The notes under the pieces were generated by a model that saw nothing but the letters and a program-made list of their open reading frames with translations, searched no databases and was not told the DNA's origin. Positions 41,438 to 49,847 of a DNA stretch of 64,000 bases are shown one piece after another (positions within the stretch are counted from its first letter, which is position 1; every line of letters starts with the position of its first letter). Made by a program: the position numbers and the translations under genes. Location: assembly GCF_032062245.1 (NCBI RefSeq), contig NZ_DAMBQF010000005.1:57006-121005 (forward strand), written 5' to 3'. The stretch is from Soonwooa sp032062245. GTDB lineage: Bacteria > Bacteroidota > Bacteroidia > Flavobacteriales > Weeksellaceae.

Positions 41438-43837
41438 TTAAAACTTAAAATCTACACCAACATACATATTGATTCCCATGATTGGAGCATAGACCATTCC
41501 GCCGTCAAAGTTGTTGCCGAAAGGGTTTTGCGCATCAAGAATCGCATTGTGTTGTTTGTAATTGGTTAAGTTTTCGCCACCCAAATACACTCTAATTTTA
41601 TCAGTAAAGTTTTTAGAAACCTGTGCATTAAGTGTTGTATATGGTTTTGAATAATTTCCTAAATGTCCAGCCGCAGCATTATGCCCCATATTTGGAAGTC
41701 GTTGTTCTCCAATCCAGTTAAGTGTTGCATCAAAATTCCAGAAACCACCTTTTTCGGATTTGTTGGTGGCGTAGGCTGCGTTAAAGAAAGCTCTGTGTTT
41801 CGCCATGAAAGGTACTTTCTTCAATCCACTAATGTAATCTGTTGCCACATCGTAATATTTGTATGCCAAACGGAAATCTAAATTTTTCGCAGCGTTGATG
41901 TCCCATTGCGTTTGGAAACTTGTTGCAAAAGATTTTCCTTCAAGGTTATAGAACAAAATTTTATGCGCCGATTGGTCAAGGTCAACAACAACTTGATCTT
42001 GGAAATCTGTTCGGAAAACGTCAGCAACAATGCTGTTTTTTCTATTAAATAATCTAAACTCTTGTTGTAAGCTGATTCCATAATTCCAAGCGATTTCTGG
42101 TTTTAGACCATAAATTTTTCCACCGTTGTTAACAATTTCGATCTTACGATTCGATGCGAAATATTGTTGATTTTCTGCAAAAACATTCGCTGTTCGGAAG
42201 CCTTTCCCTCCTGATAATCTCAGGATTGTTTGAGGTGTGATGTCATATTTAAAATTAAGTCTCGGCGTAAATTGCGTCCCAGCCAAATTATGAAAATCCA
42301 CTCTTGCACCAGCAACCAACGTATATTTAGCTCCAGTCAACGTATATTCCGCAAAAAGTCCAGGCACCGTCTCTTGACGTTCGATGTTTTGGTTTAAATA
42401 ATCTTCGTTGTAATTATCCAATAGGAAGCTCGCACCAACTTTGTACTTGTGGTTGGTATTTCCAAGAATACTTTCAAAAATTAAATTGGAATAAAAAGTC
42501 GATTGCTTTCCAAAGTAATTTCTAAATCCGAAAAAGCTATCTTGTTGATGATAAGTAAATTGATTCATCCAGCCCAAACTTTGGTAAGGTTTTCCTTTAA
42601 AAACATAACCTGTTTTATTCCAAACCTGAAATCTAGAAATGTCGATCCCTACACCATAAAGATCTTGTTCCTTTTGAGAAAGTCTTTTGTTATAGCCAAC
42701 TTGTCCTGCAGTTCTTTGATCTTGCAAAAAGTTAACGCCAAAGTGCGATCCCAAACCAGAATGATCAAGGTCATTATAGTTTAATAAGTAAGTAACATTA
42801 AGTTGCGTGCCTTTTGGACGATCCAGAAAGCCATCTTTGTTCATATCCGTATTGCCCAAAGTTGCGTTGCCGTGTAGCAAAATACTTTGATTCCAATGGT
42901 CTGATAATGGGGAAGTATGCGTAATGTTGGCTTCTGTTCTTCCTTCAAAATCTGCAAAAAGATTGATTTCTGTCGCCGATTTTTCGTCGTTGGATTTTAG
43001 AAGTTCGGTGTTAATTTGTCCAGTAATACTTTCGTAACCGTTAACAACTGTGCTTCCGCCTTTTGTCAGTTGGATGCCGCCAATCCATTTTCCAGGAATG
43101 AAATTAAGTCCATAAGCTGATGCCAAACCACGAATTTCTGGTAGAAGTTCTTTCGTTAAACTCGTGTATTTTTGGTCAAGACCTAACATTTTAAGTTGTT
43201 TAGTCCCAGTCACTGCATTGCTAAACGAAACGTCAACCGTCGCATTGGTTTCAAAACTTTCGGAAAGATTACAACAAGCTGCTTTTAATAATTCCTTAGA
43301 ATCGATATTAAATGTCAAACCAACTTCTTTTTTGCTAAGAGCTGTTGCTGCCTTAGTTTTTGTAACCGTTACACCATCAATTTGGTTGGCTTCTTTGTCA
43401 TGCCCATGACCAGCGTGTTCATCTTCAGTTTTAGTGGCTTGTTTTGGAGCTTCTTCCTCTTCATCCATATGTACAAGTGGATTTTTTTCGCCCCATTTGA
43501 AGTTACGATCATAAAGACAACATTTTGGAAGTTTGTCATAGACTTTAGTTTCAGACGTGTATTTTTCGTTGTCGTGACCAACATCTGCAATATGTTTTAA
43601 TATCTTATCCGATGAGGTTTTTGTTGAATCGTAAGTGATATGTATTTTTTGTTCGTTGGCATCCCAATTTACAAAGGAAGTTCCCATGTCTTTGGCAGCC
43701 TTTTCGATACGCATTTTACAAGAGCTGCAATTTCCTCGTACGTAAAAAGATTCTGTTTTCAGAGTTTCTTGTGCCCAAATTGTTATGGAACAAAGTAGCA
43801 TAACAAAAGTGAGAACACTTTTATTTAAAAATTTCAT
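41438..43837 (-). CDS. TonB-dependent receptor with N-terminal HMA metal-binding domain
   Basis: A 799-residue outer-membrane receptor. The signal peptide ends at about residue 22 (ITIWAQ). A heavy-metal-associated domain follows (about 26-95) with the metal-binding motif GNCSSCKMRIE (CxxC). A linker carries a Cys pair (LPKCCLYD) and a His-rich acidic patch (DEHAGHGHDKE). The plug spans about 165-280 and the barrel ends in NMYVGVDFKF. Metal ligands on the periplasmic side of a receptor suggest copper or a similar soft metal is handed on directly after uptake. The operon also holds an exported HMA protein and a Cys/His-rich protein. Confidence 0.9.
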   Translation of the reverse strand: MKFLNKSVLTFVMLLCSITIWAQETLKTESFYVRGNCSSCKMRIEKAAKDMGTSFVNWDANEQKIHITYDSTKTSSDKILKHIADVGHDNEKYTSETKVYDKLPKCCLYDRNFKWGEKNPLVHMDEEEEAPKQATKTEDEHAGHGHDKEANQIDGVTVTKTKAATALSKKEVGLTFNIDSKELLKAACCNLSESFETNATVDVSFSNAVTGTKQLKMLGLDQKYTSLTKELLPEIRGLASAYGLNFIPGKWIGGIQLTKGGSTVVNGYESITGQINTELLKSNDEKSATEINLFADFEGRTEANITHTSPLSDHWNQSILLHGNATLGNTDMNKDGFLDRPKGTQLNVTYLLNYNDLDHSGLGSHFGVNFLQDQRTAGQVGYNKRLSQKEQDLYGVGIDISRFQVWNKTGYVFKGKPYQSLGWMNQFTYHQQDSFFGFRNYFGKQSTFYSNLIFESILGNTNHKYKVGASFLLDNYNEDYLNQNIERQETVPGLFAEYTLTGAKYTLVAGARVDFHNLAGTQFTPRLNFKYDITPQTILRLSGGKGFRTANVFAENQQYFASNRKIEIVNNGGKIYGLKPEIAWNYGISLQQEFRLFNRKNSIVADVFRTDFQDQVVVDLDQSAHKILFYNLEGKSFATSFQTQWDINAAKNLDFRLAYKYYDVATDYISGLKKVPFMAKHRAFFNAAYATNKSEKGGFWNFDATLNWIGEQRLPNMGHNAAAGHLGNYSKPYTTLNAQVSKNFTDKIRVYLGGENLTNYKQHNAILDAQNPFGNNFDGGMVYAPIMGINMYVGVDFKF

Positions 43838-43855
43838 TTGAAAAAAATTCGGAGG

Positions 43856-44248
43856 TTATTTTAATTTACAAACTTTGTTAGTATCACAATCCGCAGACAT
43901 TTTGGAAGAATTGTCTGGACGCTTGTACTGACAGCATTCTTCTAAGGAAGAATATTTTTTGTTAGCCGCACGGAAAGCTTGGTTGTCGTAACCTGCATCA
44001 GCAACGTTTTTCAAAACATTATTGACAGAAGTATTAGCTGTTTTGTAAGTAACTGTTAAGACTTTTGATTTTTTGTCCCAAGTTGCAGTTTCAACATTTT
44101 TATCTGCTTTAGCTGCAGTTTCGATGTTATCTTTACACATACCACAATTACCTTCTACACGATAAGTTTCGGTTTTGGATTGCGCTGAAAAGTTTGAAAA
44201 TAAAAATATAGATAGGATGAAAATCCCTGATTTAATAATAGATTTCAT
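43856..44248 (-). CDS. Exported heavy-metal-associated (HMA) domain protein
   Basis: A 130-residue protein with a signal peptide (MKSIIKSGIFILSIFLFSNFSAQ). It has one HMA domain with the metal site GNCGMCKDNIE (CxxC) near residues 34-44. A C-terminal part contains further Cys (ECCQYKRP and SADCDTNKVCKLK). It resembles the HMA domain of the downstream receptor and probably acts as a periplasmic metallochaperone, most likely for copper. It lies 18 bases upstream of the receptor and 68 bases after the Cys/His-rich gene. Confidence 0.88.
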   Translation of the reverse strand: MKSIIKSGIFILSIFLFSNFSAQSKTETYRVEGNCGMCKDNIETAAKADKNVETATWDKKSKVLTVTYKTANTSVNNVLKNVADAGYDNQAFRAANKKYSSLEECCQYKRPDNSSKMSADCDTNKVCKLK

Positions 44249-44316
44249 TTTTAAAATAATTTAATTGATAATAAAATTCGCTCGAAAAAATACTTCTCAA
44301 GCCTGTGATAATACAA

Positions 44317-44697
44317 TTAAGCTATTTTGGGCGGTTGCCAAATGTTAAAGAAATTATTATTAATGAAATTAAAAGAATACCCAAATGTTTTTTGAGTGTT
44401 AAAAACATTAGCAAGACTATTCTTTGCGTTAAAATCTGTTAAAAATAACGGCATGTAGCAGCTATGACACGTGTGACATTGCTGACAATGGTCTTGACAA
44501 GAGTCTTTGGTGTTGTCCGATTTGGAGTCTGTATGACAAGCGTCTTTTTCTTCAGAGTGTTTTGTACAACAATCATCAGAGTTGGTTGTCATTTCGCAAC
44601 AAGTGTCATCAGCAATAGAAAGTTCGATAACCTGCATTGAGAAAACCATACTTCCCAAACAGAACAGACTAACGAAAAATAGTAACTTTCTGAACAT
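44317..44697 (-). CDS. Small exported Cys/His-rich protein (HYC_CC_PP-like), putative metal binder
   Basis: A 126-residue protein starting at ATG 44697. An upstream in-frame GTG at 44709 is less likely. The N-terminal signal sequence (LLFFVSLFCLGSMVFS) is followed by a dense cluster of ligands: DTCCEM, DDCCTKH, DACHTD, DSCQDHCQQCHTCHSC. The C-terminal IWQPPKIA motif recalls small Bacteroidota proteins that I believe are annotated as HYC_CC_PP. It is the first gene of the metal operon, with a TAAGTTTG box at 44717-44724. It probably buffers or senses metal in the envelope. Confidence 0.78.
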   Translation of the reverse strand: MFRKLLFFVSLFCLGSMVFSMQVIELSIADDTCCEMTTNSDDCCTKHSEEKDACHTDSKSDNTKDSCQDHCQQCHTCHSCYMPLFLTDFNAKNSLANVFNTQKTFGYSFNFINNNFFNIWQPPKIA

Positions 44698-44716
44698 TTG
44701 TTTTAACACTTGATTG

Positions 44717-44724
44717 CAAACTTA
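44717..44724 (-). promoter_or_regulatory. Promoter -7 box of the metal operon
   Basis: TAAGTTTG on the minus strand fits TAnnTTTG, 19 bases before ATG 44697. Confidence 0.5.
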
Positions 44725-44819
44725 CAAAAAATATAATTGATGAAAATTCGTTTTAGTTAAAAATTATTAAATTTTAGTTAAACTTCTTAATATATAATTC
44801 ATTGATAATCTTATAATTG

Positions 44820-44827
44820 TAATTTTG
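44820..44827 (+). promoter_or_regulatory. Promoter -7 box for the L,D-transpeptidase-like gene
   Basis: TAATTTTG fits TAnnTTTG, 22 bases before the start. TTG at 44802-44804 is a possible -33 element with a short 15-base spacer. Confidence 0.45.
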
Positions 44828-44849
44828 CCCTCGCAAATGTAAAGTATAT

Positions 44850-45635
44850 ATGAAGAGACTCCCAATTTTTCTTTGTTCAGTGTTTTTGTTAGGAACATCT
44901 TTTTATCCCAATACAAAAATCGAAACAAGTTCGACAACAGCTAAAAAAATTCACAAAACAGTTGTGGTTGAAATAAGCAAAGAAGAAACCAAAACAACAA
45001 CAGCAGAAACGATCTACAATTCGATTTCTTTTGAAGGTAATGATGTTTTAAATTTTGAGGTTTTTAATAAAGCTTATTTAGGGTTTCAAAATTTAAAAAA
45101 ATCTGGCGCACTTAACGAAGATGCGAGATTGTTAAGTATCTGCGATTTTAGCCTTTCGTCTAACAAAAAGAGACTTTGGGTTATTGATGTAGAAACGAAA
45201 ACCGTACTTTTTAACTCATTGGTTGCGCATGGTAAAGGAACGGGCGAAGAATTCGCTACTAACTTTTCGAACACAGAAAATTCTCACCAATCAAGTCTGG
45301 GATTTTATGTGACGGAAACAACTTATAACGGTGACAATGGCTATTCTTTACGATTAGTTGGGATGGACAAAGGTTACAACGATGCCGCTATGAAGCGCGC
45401 TATTGTAATGCATGGCGCCGATTATGTAAGTGAGGATTTTATAAAATCCGAAAAAAGATTGGGTAGAAGTTGGGGTTGTCCAGCTGTGCCAAGAGCTTTG
45501 GCTGCACCAATTATTGATAGAATTAAAGATAAGTCTTGTCTGTTTATCTATTATCCAGATCAAAATTATCTTTCACAATCCCAGTGGTTGAAGGTGGCAG
45601 AGCCTTTGTCAAACGAGGTTCTTGCAAAGCAATAG
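44850..45635 (+). CDS. Murein L,D-transpeptidase catalytic-domain protein (YkuD_2 type)
   Basis: A 261-residue exported protein (signal MKRLPIFLCSVFLLGTS) expected to act on peptidoglycan. The C-terminal catalytic region carries IVMHGADYVS and then GRSWGCPAVP, matching the HxGx...SxGCP arrangement with catalytic Cys. LWVIDVETKTVLFNSLVAHGKGTGE marks the start of the fold. These features fit the YkuD_2 branch common in Bacteroidota. A Thr/Lys-rich linker follows the signal peptide. It is monocistronic and ends in a terminator shared with the convergent SH3-like gene. Confidence 0.88.
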   Translation: MKRLPIFLCSVFLLGTSFYPNTKIETSSTTAKKIHKTVVVEISKEETKTTTAETIYNSISFEGNDVLNFEVFNKAYLGFQNLKKSGALNEDARLLSICDFSLSSNKKRLWVIDVETKTVLFNSLVAHGKGTGEEFATNFSNTENSHQSSLGFYVTETTYNGDNGYSLRLVGMDKGYNDAAMKRAIVMHGADYVSEDFIKSEKRLGRSWGCPAVPRALAAPIIDRIKDKSCLFIYYPDQNYLSQSQWLKVAEPLSNEVLAKQ

Positions 45636-45654
45636 ATTAAATAATAATTGAAAG

Positions 45655-45684
45655 GAAGCCATCATGATTTGATGGCTTCTTTTA
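45655..45684. terminator. Bidirectional terminator overlapping the SH3-like gene stop codon
   Basis: Perfect arms GAAGCCATCA/TGATGGCTTC with loop TGATT are followed by TTTTATTG. On the minus strand the stem includes the stop codon of the SH3-like gene at 45662-45664. Confidence 0.85.
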
Positions 45685-46537
45685 TTGTTTTAATATTTTT
45701 AAAATCTTGACCGTCCCACTGATAAAGGTTTTTTATCTTTTCGCCAGTCGTCACATCGTTATCATCGGTTTGTCCTTTTTCTAAAATATAATAGAATTGA
45801 TTGTTTAGTTTGTTTTCTGCGCTCGGCAATTCGATACTTTCGGAATGATAGAAAATTCCGCCATCAGCAACGCTTTCAGTTTTAGGTAACAAAATCAAAT
45901 TATCTTTAGTCACAAAAAAAGTTTGTTCGTAGGTTGGGATACCACAAGCTTCTCCCGAAACCATCGCGTTAATCGTATAGTCGATATTTTTTAATCGTAT
46001 AGCTTTTTCAACAATTAAAGAATGTGCGCTAAGATTTTCTGTGGTTCCAGCATCGAAATTCTTTTCTGAAACCAAATTTTCATTTTTAAAATATTTGATG
46101 CCGCCAACAAGACTCTTGTAGCTGATGTTATCAGGATTTATTTTTATTTCCGTTGAAGGAATACCAAACAGAATGTCAACACCGTCTTTTGAAAATTGAG
46201 AAATTGCGAGATTGCCACTCCAGATAAAACCAGTTTTATTGTCGTATGCAACGCGTAACCAATTTGCAGCTCGTTCACCAAGTTGGGTAACAGCGCCGGT
46301 CACTTCTATAATTTTTAAACTTTTGTTATGTGAAACACTGTCGACAACTTTTGATGTTAAGGTTGGAAGCTCACGGATTTTGGTTTGGTCAACATAGACT
46401 TTAACCATTTCATTTTTTTGATGATTAAAAACCGAATTCGCATACAAGCCATTATCAACATAAGCGTAAGCGACGTCACTTTGCGCAGTGACAAATCCAA
46501 TCGTAAATAAAAAACTAAATATTAAATAACGTAACAT
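45662..46537 (-). CDS. Exported SH3-like domain protein
   Basis: A 291-residue protein with a signal peptide (MLRYLIFSFLFTIGFVTAQ). A bacterial SH3-like module spans about residues 43-110 (VKVYVDQTKIRELPTLTSKVVDSV, then RAANWLRVAYDNKTGFIWSGNLA), a fold often used for cell-wall binding. The remaining 180 residues form a beta-rich region I cannot assign. It is probably periplasmic. The gene is convergent with the L,D-transpeptidase-like gene, which would fit a shared cell-wall theme, though this is inference. Confidence 0.78.
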   Translation of the reverse strand: MLRYLIFSFLFTIGFVTAQSDVAYAYVDNGLYANSVFNHQKNEMVKVYVDQTKIRELPTLTSKVVDSVSHNKSLKIIEVTGAVTQLGERAANWLRVAYDNKTGFIWSGNLAISQFSKDGVDILFGIPSTEIKINPDNISYKSLVGGIKYFKNENLVSEKNFDAGTTENLSAHSLIVEKAIRLKNIDYTINAMVSGEACGIPTYEQTFFVTKDNLILLPKTESVADGGIFYHSESIELPSAENKLNNQFYYILEKGQTDDNDVTTGEKIKNLYQWDGQDFKNIKTIKEAIKS

Positions 46538-46550
46538 AAATTAATTATTC

Positions 46551-46576
46551 AAAAAAAACCTGTAATTAGCAGGCTT
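46551..46576 (-). terminator. Intrinsic terminator downstream of the interrupted lipoprotein gene
   Basis: On the minus strand AAGCCTG/CAGGTT arms around a 7-base loop run into eight T residues. Confidence 0.7.
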
Positions 46577-46583
46577 TATATTG

Positions 46584-47027
46584 TTAAGTAAGTGGCTCTC
46601 CGACAGGTATTGCACAGTCATGATGTGGCTCTCCATGTGCCGGATTAAGTGCGGGTTTTGGTCCAATCGCTTGTGGTGTAGCTGGTTGTTGCGGTGCAAC
46701 AGGCGTTATCTGCTGTACCGTTGGCGCTGGATTCATACCAACTGCAGGCGCCGGCGATGGTGCCGAGTTTAGCGGTTGTCCAACAGGAATGTCGCAACGG
46801 TGGTTAGGCATGCCATGTTCAGGATTTAGTCCAGCAGTTGTTGGTGCTGGAGTTGCAATTTGAACTTGATTTGGCTGCGCAACTTCAGTTTTAGCTTCTG
46901 TATTCGTGCTATCAATTTTTGCAACTTCAGTTGATTTGTTATCTGGTGTTGGAGAGATTTTATCATTCTTCCCACAAGAAATAACAGAAACGCAGATTAT
47001 TGCTAGACTAAAAATTTAAGATTTCAT
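46584..47027 (-). pseudogene. Lipoprotein gene interrupted by a stop at codon 4
   Basis: Reading from ATG 47027 gives Met-Lys-Ser and then TAA at 47016-47018. The same frame then stays open to 46584. It encodes a signal-peptide core (IFSLAIICVSVISC, with lipobox VISC), a Pro/Ala/Thr-rich linker, and two copies of the motif NPxHGxPxHxCxIPVGxPL, ending GEPLT. No ATG, GTG or TTG lies between the stop and the lipobox. The only remaining ATG (46811) would yield a 75-residue piece without a signal. A TATCTTTG promoter box (47042-47049) and a terminator are both intact. This suggests a recent nonsense mutation (for example TTA to TAA) or a sequencing error. The intact protein would be about 147 residues; its function is unknown. 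Confidence 0.8.
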
Positions 47028-47041
47028 AACTTATATTTTCT

Positions 47042-47049
47042 CAAAGATA
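47042..47049 (-). promoter_or_regulatory. Promoter -7 box ahead of the interrupted lipoprotein gene
   Basis: TATCTTTG on the minus strand fits TAnnTTTG and lies 14 bases before ATG 47027, in the spacer after the response regulator. Confidence 0.5.
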
Positions 47050-47057
47050 CAAAAGAA

Positions 47058-47744
47058 TTAGTTTTTCACTAATAGTCGGAAACCTTCACCATGAACATTG
47101 ATAATTTCTAAACCTTCGTCATCTTTAAGAAGTTTTCTCAGTTTAGCAATATATACGTCCATACTTCTTGCGGTAAAGTAATTTTCTTTTTTCCAGATTT
47201 TTCTAAGAGCTAAATCTCTAGGCATGAAGTCGTTACGATGTAAGCAAAGTAGCTTAAGAAGTTCATTCTCTTTTGGAGAAAGCTTGTATTCTTTTTCGCC
47301 AACACGCAGTTGTCTTAACATAGAATCGAAGAAAATATCACTAACCTTGAATTGCTCCTGATCTTCGTTTTCTAAAACTGCGCTTCTTTGCAGAATTGCT
47401 TTAATCTTATAAAGAAGAAGTTCTGTATCAAATGGTTTTGTGATATAATCGTCAGCACCAATTTGATAACCCTTCAAGATATCTTCTCTCATGTTACGAG
47501 CAGTTAAGAAGATAATCGGTGTATTTTTATCAATTTTTTTAACGTCCTCAGCAAGGCTAAAACCATCTTTTTTCGGCATCATTACGTCGAAAATACAGAT
47601 GTCGAATTCTTTCTCTGTGAATTCCTTAAGACCCATTTCTCCGTCTGTCGCCAAAGTCACCTCGAAGTTGTTGATGCTAAGATAATCTTTAAGAACCGCA
47701 CCAAAACTTTGATCGTCTTCTACTAATAATATTCTGTTGCTCAT
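47058..47744 (-). CDS. OmpR-family response regulator (RprY-like)
   Basis: A 228-residue DNA-binding regulator. The receiver domain (about residues 1-120) has the acidic pair EDD, the phospho-acceptor Asp in CIFDVMMPKKDG (near residue 53), the Thr in FLTARN, and the Lys in ITKPFD. The C-terminal winged helix spans about 130-225 (KLSPKENELLKLLCLHRNDFMPRDLAL). It follows the sensor kinase gene after 66 bases on the same strand. The pair resembles RprXY of Bacteroides. Target genes are unknown. Confidence 0.93.
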   Translation of the reverse strand: MSNRILLVEDDQSFGAVLKDYLSINNFEVTLATDGEMGLKEFTEKEFDICIFDVMMPKKDGFSLAEDVKKIDKNTPIIFLTARNMREDILKGYQIGADDYITKPFDTELLLYKIKAILQRSAVLENEDQEQFKVSDIFFDSMLRQLRVGEKEYKLSPKENELLKLLCLHRNDFMPRDLALRKIWKKENYFTARSMDVYIAKLRKLLKDDEGLEIINVHGEGFRLLVKN

Positions 47745-47810
47745 AGCCTTAATATTTTAATTGGTTAATCGGAATTGCTTCCTATTTTATTTAATTGTTT
47801 GATTTGTATT

Positions 47811-49349
47811 TTAACTCATAGGCAGTTTAACAACAAATGTGCTACCTTTTCCTTTTTGAGATTCTACCTGTATTTGTCCGTGGTGGATTTCTATGATTTT
47901 TTTAACATAAGAAAGTCCAAGTCCTTGACCTTTAACGTTATGGATGTTGCCAGTCTCTTCGCGGAAGAATTTTTCAAAAATCTTCGCTTTGTTCTCTGCG
48001 TCCATTCCCATGCCTTTGTCAGAAATTTCAATGACATACCAATTACCATCATTTCTGGTTTTAATAGTGATTTCTGGCGTGTCTGGCGAATATTTGTTAG
48101 CATTATCTAATAAGTTAACCAAAGCATTCGAAAAATGGAATTCATCTATTTTAAAATTATATTTCTCCGCTGTAAAGTTGGTTGTTAATATACCTTGACG
48201 TTCTTCAACAATTAATTTGAAAGACTCAGTAATCTTCTTAATCAACTCACGGACGTTGGTTTCTTTTAAAAATAGTTGCATCTCGTTACGTTCTAATTTT
48301 GACATATTAAGAACATTTTCGACTTGCTTTTTCATCCTTAGATTCTCTTGTTTTATTAGGCTCGAATAGTATTTGACCTTTTCTGGATCAGTTGCTATTT
48401 TATCGTTTGATAAAGAATCTGTCGCCACCGAAATCGTTGCCAAAGGCGTTTTGAATTCGTGTGACATATTGTTGATAAAGTCTGTTTTGACATCAGCAAT
48501 TTTTTTCTGACGCATCATATAGTTGATCGAAATAATATAAATCCCCAAAATCGTCAACAATGATACAAAAGTCCCCACCAACATTGGTAAGTTGTGTCTC
48601 ACCAACGAGTAATCTTTTCTCGGAAACACCAAAGCCAACGTGTATAATGTTTGGTCTTTACTGTTTGTAAAAAGAGGATACGTATAGTTGGTTTTATCTT
48701 TTTGATCCAAATAAGTGTTGTTGCTAATCGATGTTAACTTGTTGGTTTTATCGATCACGCCGAAACCTATTTTGGTGTCAATACCTTTTAATTTTAATTC
48801 TTTTGTTAAAACAGAATCAATCGTTTTATTGTCAACACGTTGTTCAATTGGAAGGTTGCTGGCATTTAGTTTTGCAAATTCTTTCAGTTGTAATGTGCTG
48901 TTGTCTAGGTCTTTACCGATTTGTGAAGTCAGTAGTTCTGGACTTTGTTTTTTAATCTTGTACAAACCTTCATCCTTGTATAATTTGGTGATATTAAGAG
49001 AGTCACCTTGCTTAGAAATTGGGATTTGTTGTTTTTCGATGATGCTTTTTTGAAACAAAATCGAGGTTCTGTTTGCAGAATCTTTAGTCTGCTGAATATA
49101 AGTCTGCGTCGGCTGATTGTTGCTTACAATTTCTGATTTTAAGTTTGTAAAATCTTTGTTGTAATATTTGTCAACTTCCAGTTCTTGTATTTTTTCCGAA
49201 GAAGTTTCTAAGGCAGAATAGACTTTATTAGAAAAATCTTGCTCCAGCGCGCCATATAATTCTTTAATCCAATATAACTGCAATGAGACGAACACAATGA
49301 GTGATATCGTCATAAAAACAGAGATAATCGGAATGAATTTATTGTTCAT
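47811..49349 (-). CDS. Sensor histidine kinase (RprX-like)
   Basis: A 512-residue membrane kinase partnered with the response regulator downstream. A first transmembrane helix spans about residues 7-27. A periplasmic sensor region of about 220 residues has no recognised fold. The second helix is MLVGTFVSLLTILGIYIISI. The dimerisation domain carries the phospho-His in NNMSHEFKTPLATIS. The ATPase domain carries the N box LVNLLDNANKYS, G1 DKGMGMD, and G2 GQGLGLSYV. All kinase boxes are intact. The stimulus is unknown. Confidence 0.94.
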   Translation of the reverse strand: MNNKFIPIISVFMTISLIVFVSLQLYWIKELYGALEQDFSNKVYSALETSSEKIQELEVDKYYNKDFTNLKSEIVSNNQPTQTYIQQTKDSANRTSILFQKSIIEKQQIPISKQGDSLNITKLYKDEGLYKIKKQSPELLTSQIGKDLDNSTLQLKEFAKLNASNLPIEQRVDNKTIDSVLTKELKLKGIDTKIGFGVIDKTNKLTSISNNTYLDQKDKTNYTYPLFTNSKDQTLYTLALVFPRKDYSLVRHNLPMLVGTFVSLLTILGIYIISINYMMRQKKIADVKTDFINNMSHEFKTPLATISVATDSLSNDKIATDPEKVKYYSSLIKQENLRMKKQVENVLNMSKLERNEMQLFLKETNVRELIKKITESFKLIVEERQGILTTNFTAEKYNFKIDEFHFSNALVNLLDNANKYSPDTPEITIKTRNDGNWYVIEISDKGMGMDAENKAKIFEKFFREETGNIHNVKGQGLGLSYVKKIIEIHHGQIQVESQKGKGSTFVVKLPMS

Positions 49350-49501
49350 TGAATTGTTTTTGAAAAGTTAAAATTAAACGATTCTATATGCAGATAACAA
49401 ATATTGTGCTAAAAAAATATATTTTGTTTCTTAAATCTTATTTTTTTAACATTTTTTCGTGAATCGTAAATGGTTTCGCTTAGAATGAGTTGAAATTCAA
49501 G

Positions 49502-49846
49502 CTAGTCCAAAGGGATTTCTTCATCCAAAAAGTATTGTACAATTGCTTTTCGCATCAAGATGCTTTGTTCATTTGGTTTTAGTTCTGGAAGATTATCCGT
49601 TTCATCATATTGCGGCCAACCATCAATATAATGTGAAAATTTGTAATAACCAAAAGGTTCCAAAAGTCTGCAAACCGCGATGTGGATGAGGTTAACCTTG
49701 TCGTCTTTGGTATATTTTTGTTTTCCACTGCCAAGCTCTTGCACGCCAATTAAGAAAAGCATGCTTTCGATGGGTGGATTTTTTTCGGTATCAAAATTAT
49801 TTTCGAAAAAAGATTCTATCTTTTTCCAGATTTCTGCTTCATTCAT
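49502..49846 (-). CDS. Conserved hypothetical protein downstream of oligopeptidase B
   Basis: A 114-residue soluble protein that I do not recognise. ATG 49846 (MNEAEIWKKIESFF) is chosen because it begins 1 base after the preceding stop codon; a longer form from 49864 would overlap that gene. It is acidic and mostly helical, with ESMLFLIGVQELG, DKVNLIHIAVCRLLEPFGYYKF and YIDGWPQYDETDNLPEL. There is no signal peptide, metal cluster or known active-site motif. It is probably co-transcribed with the peptidase gene. Confidence 0.75.
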   Translation of the reverse strand: MNEAEIWKKIESFFENNFDTEKNPPIESMLFLIGVQELGSGKQKYTKDDKVNLIHIAVCRLLEPFGYYKFSHYIDGWPQYDETDNLPELKPNEQSILMRKAIVQYFLDEEIPLD

Positions 49847-49847
49847 A

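Noticed and set aside
46581..46772. Plus-strand Cys/Trp/Arg-rich frame
   Set aside because: It is the antisense of the Pro/Ala/His-rich interrupted lipoprotein gene; its odd composition is explained by that.
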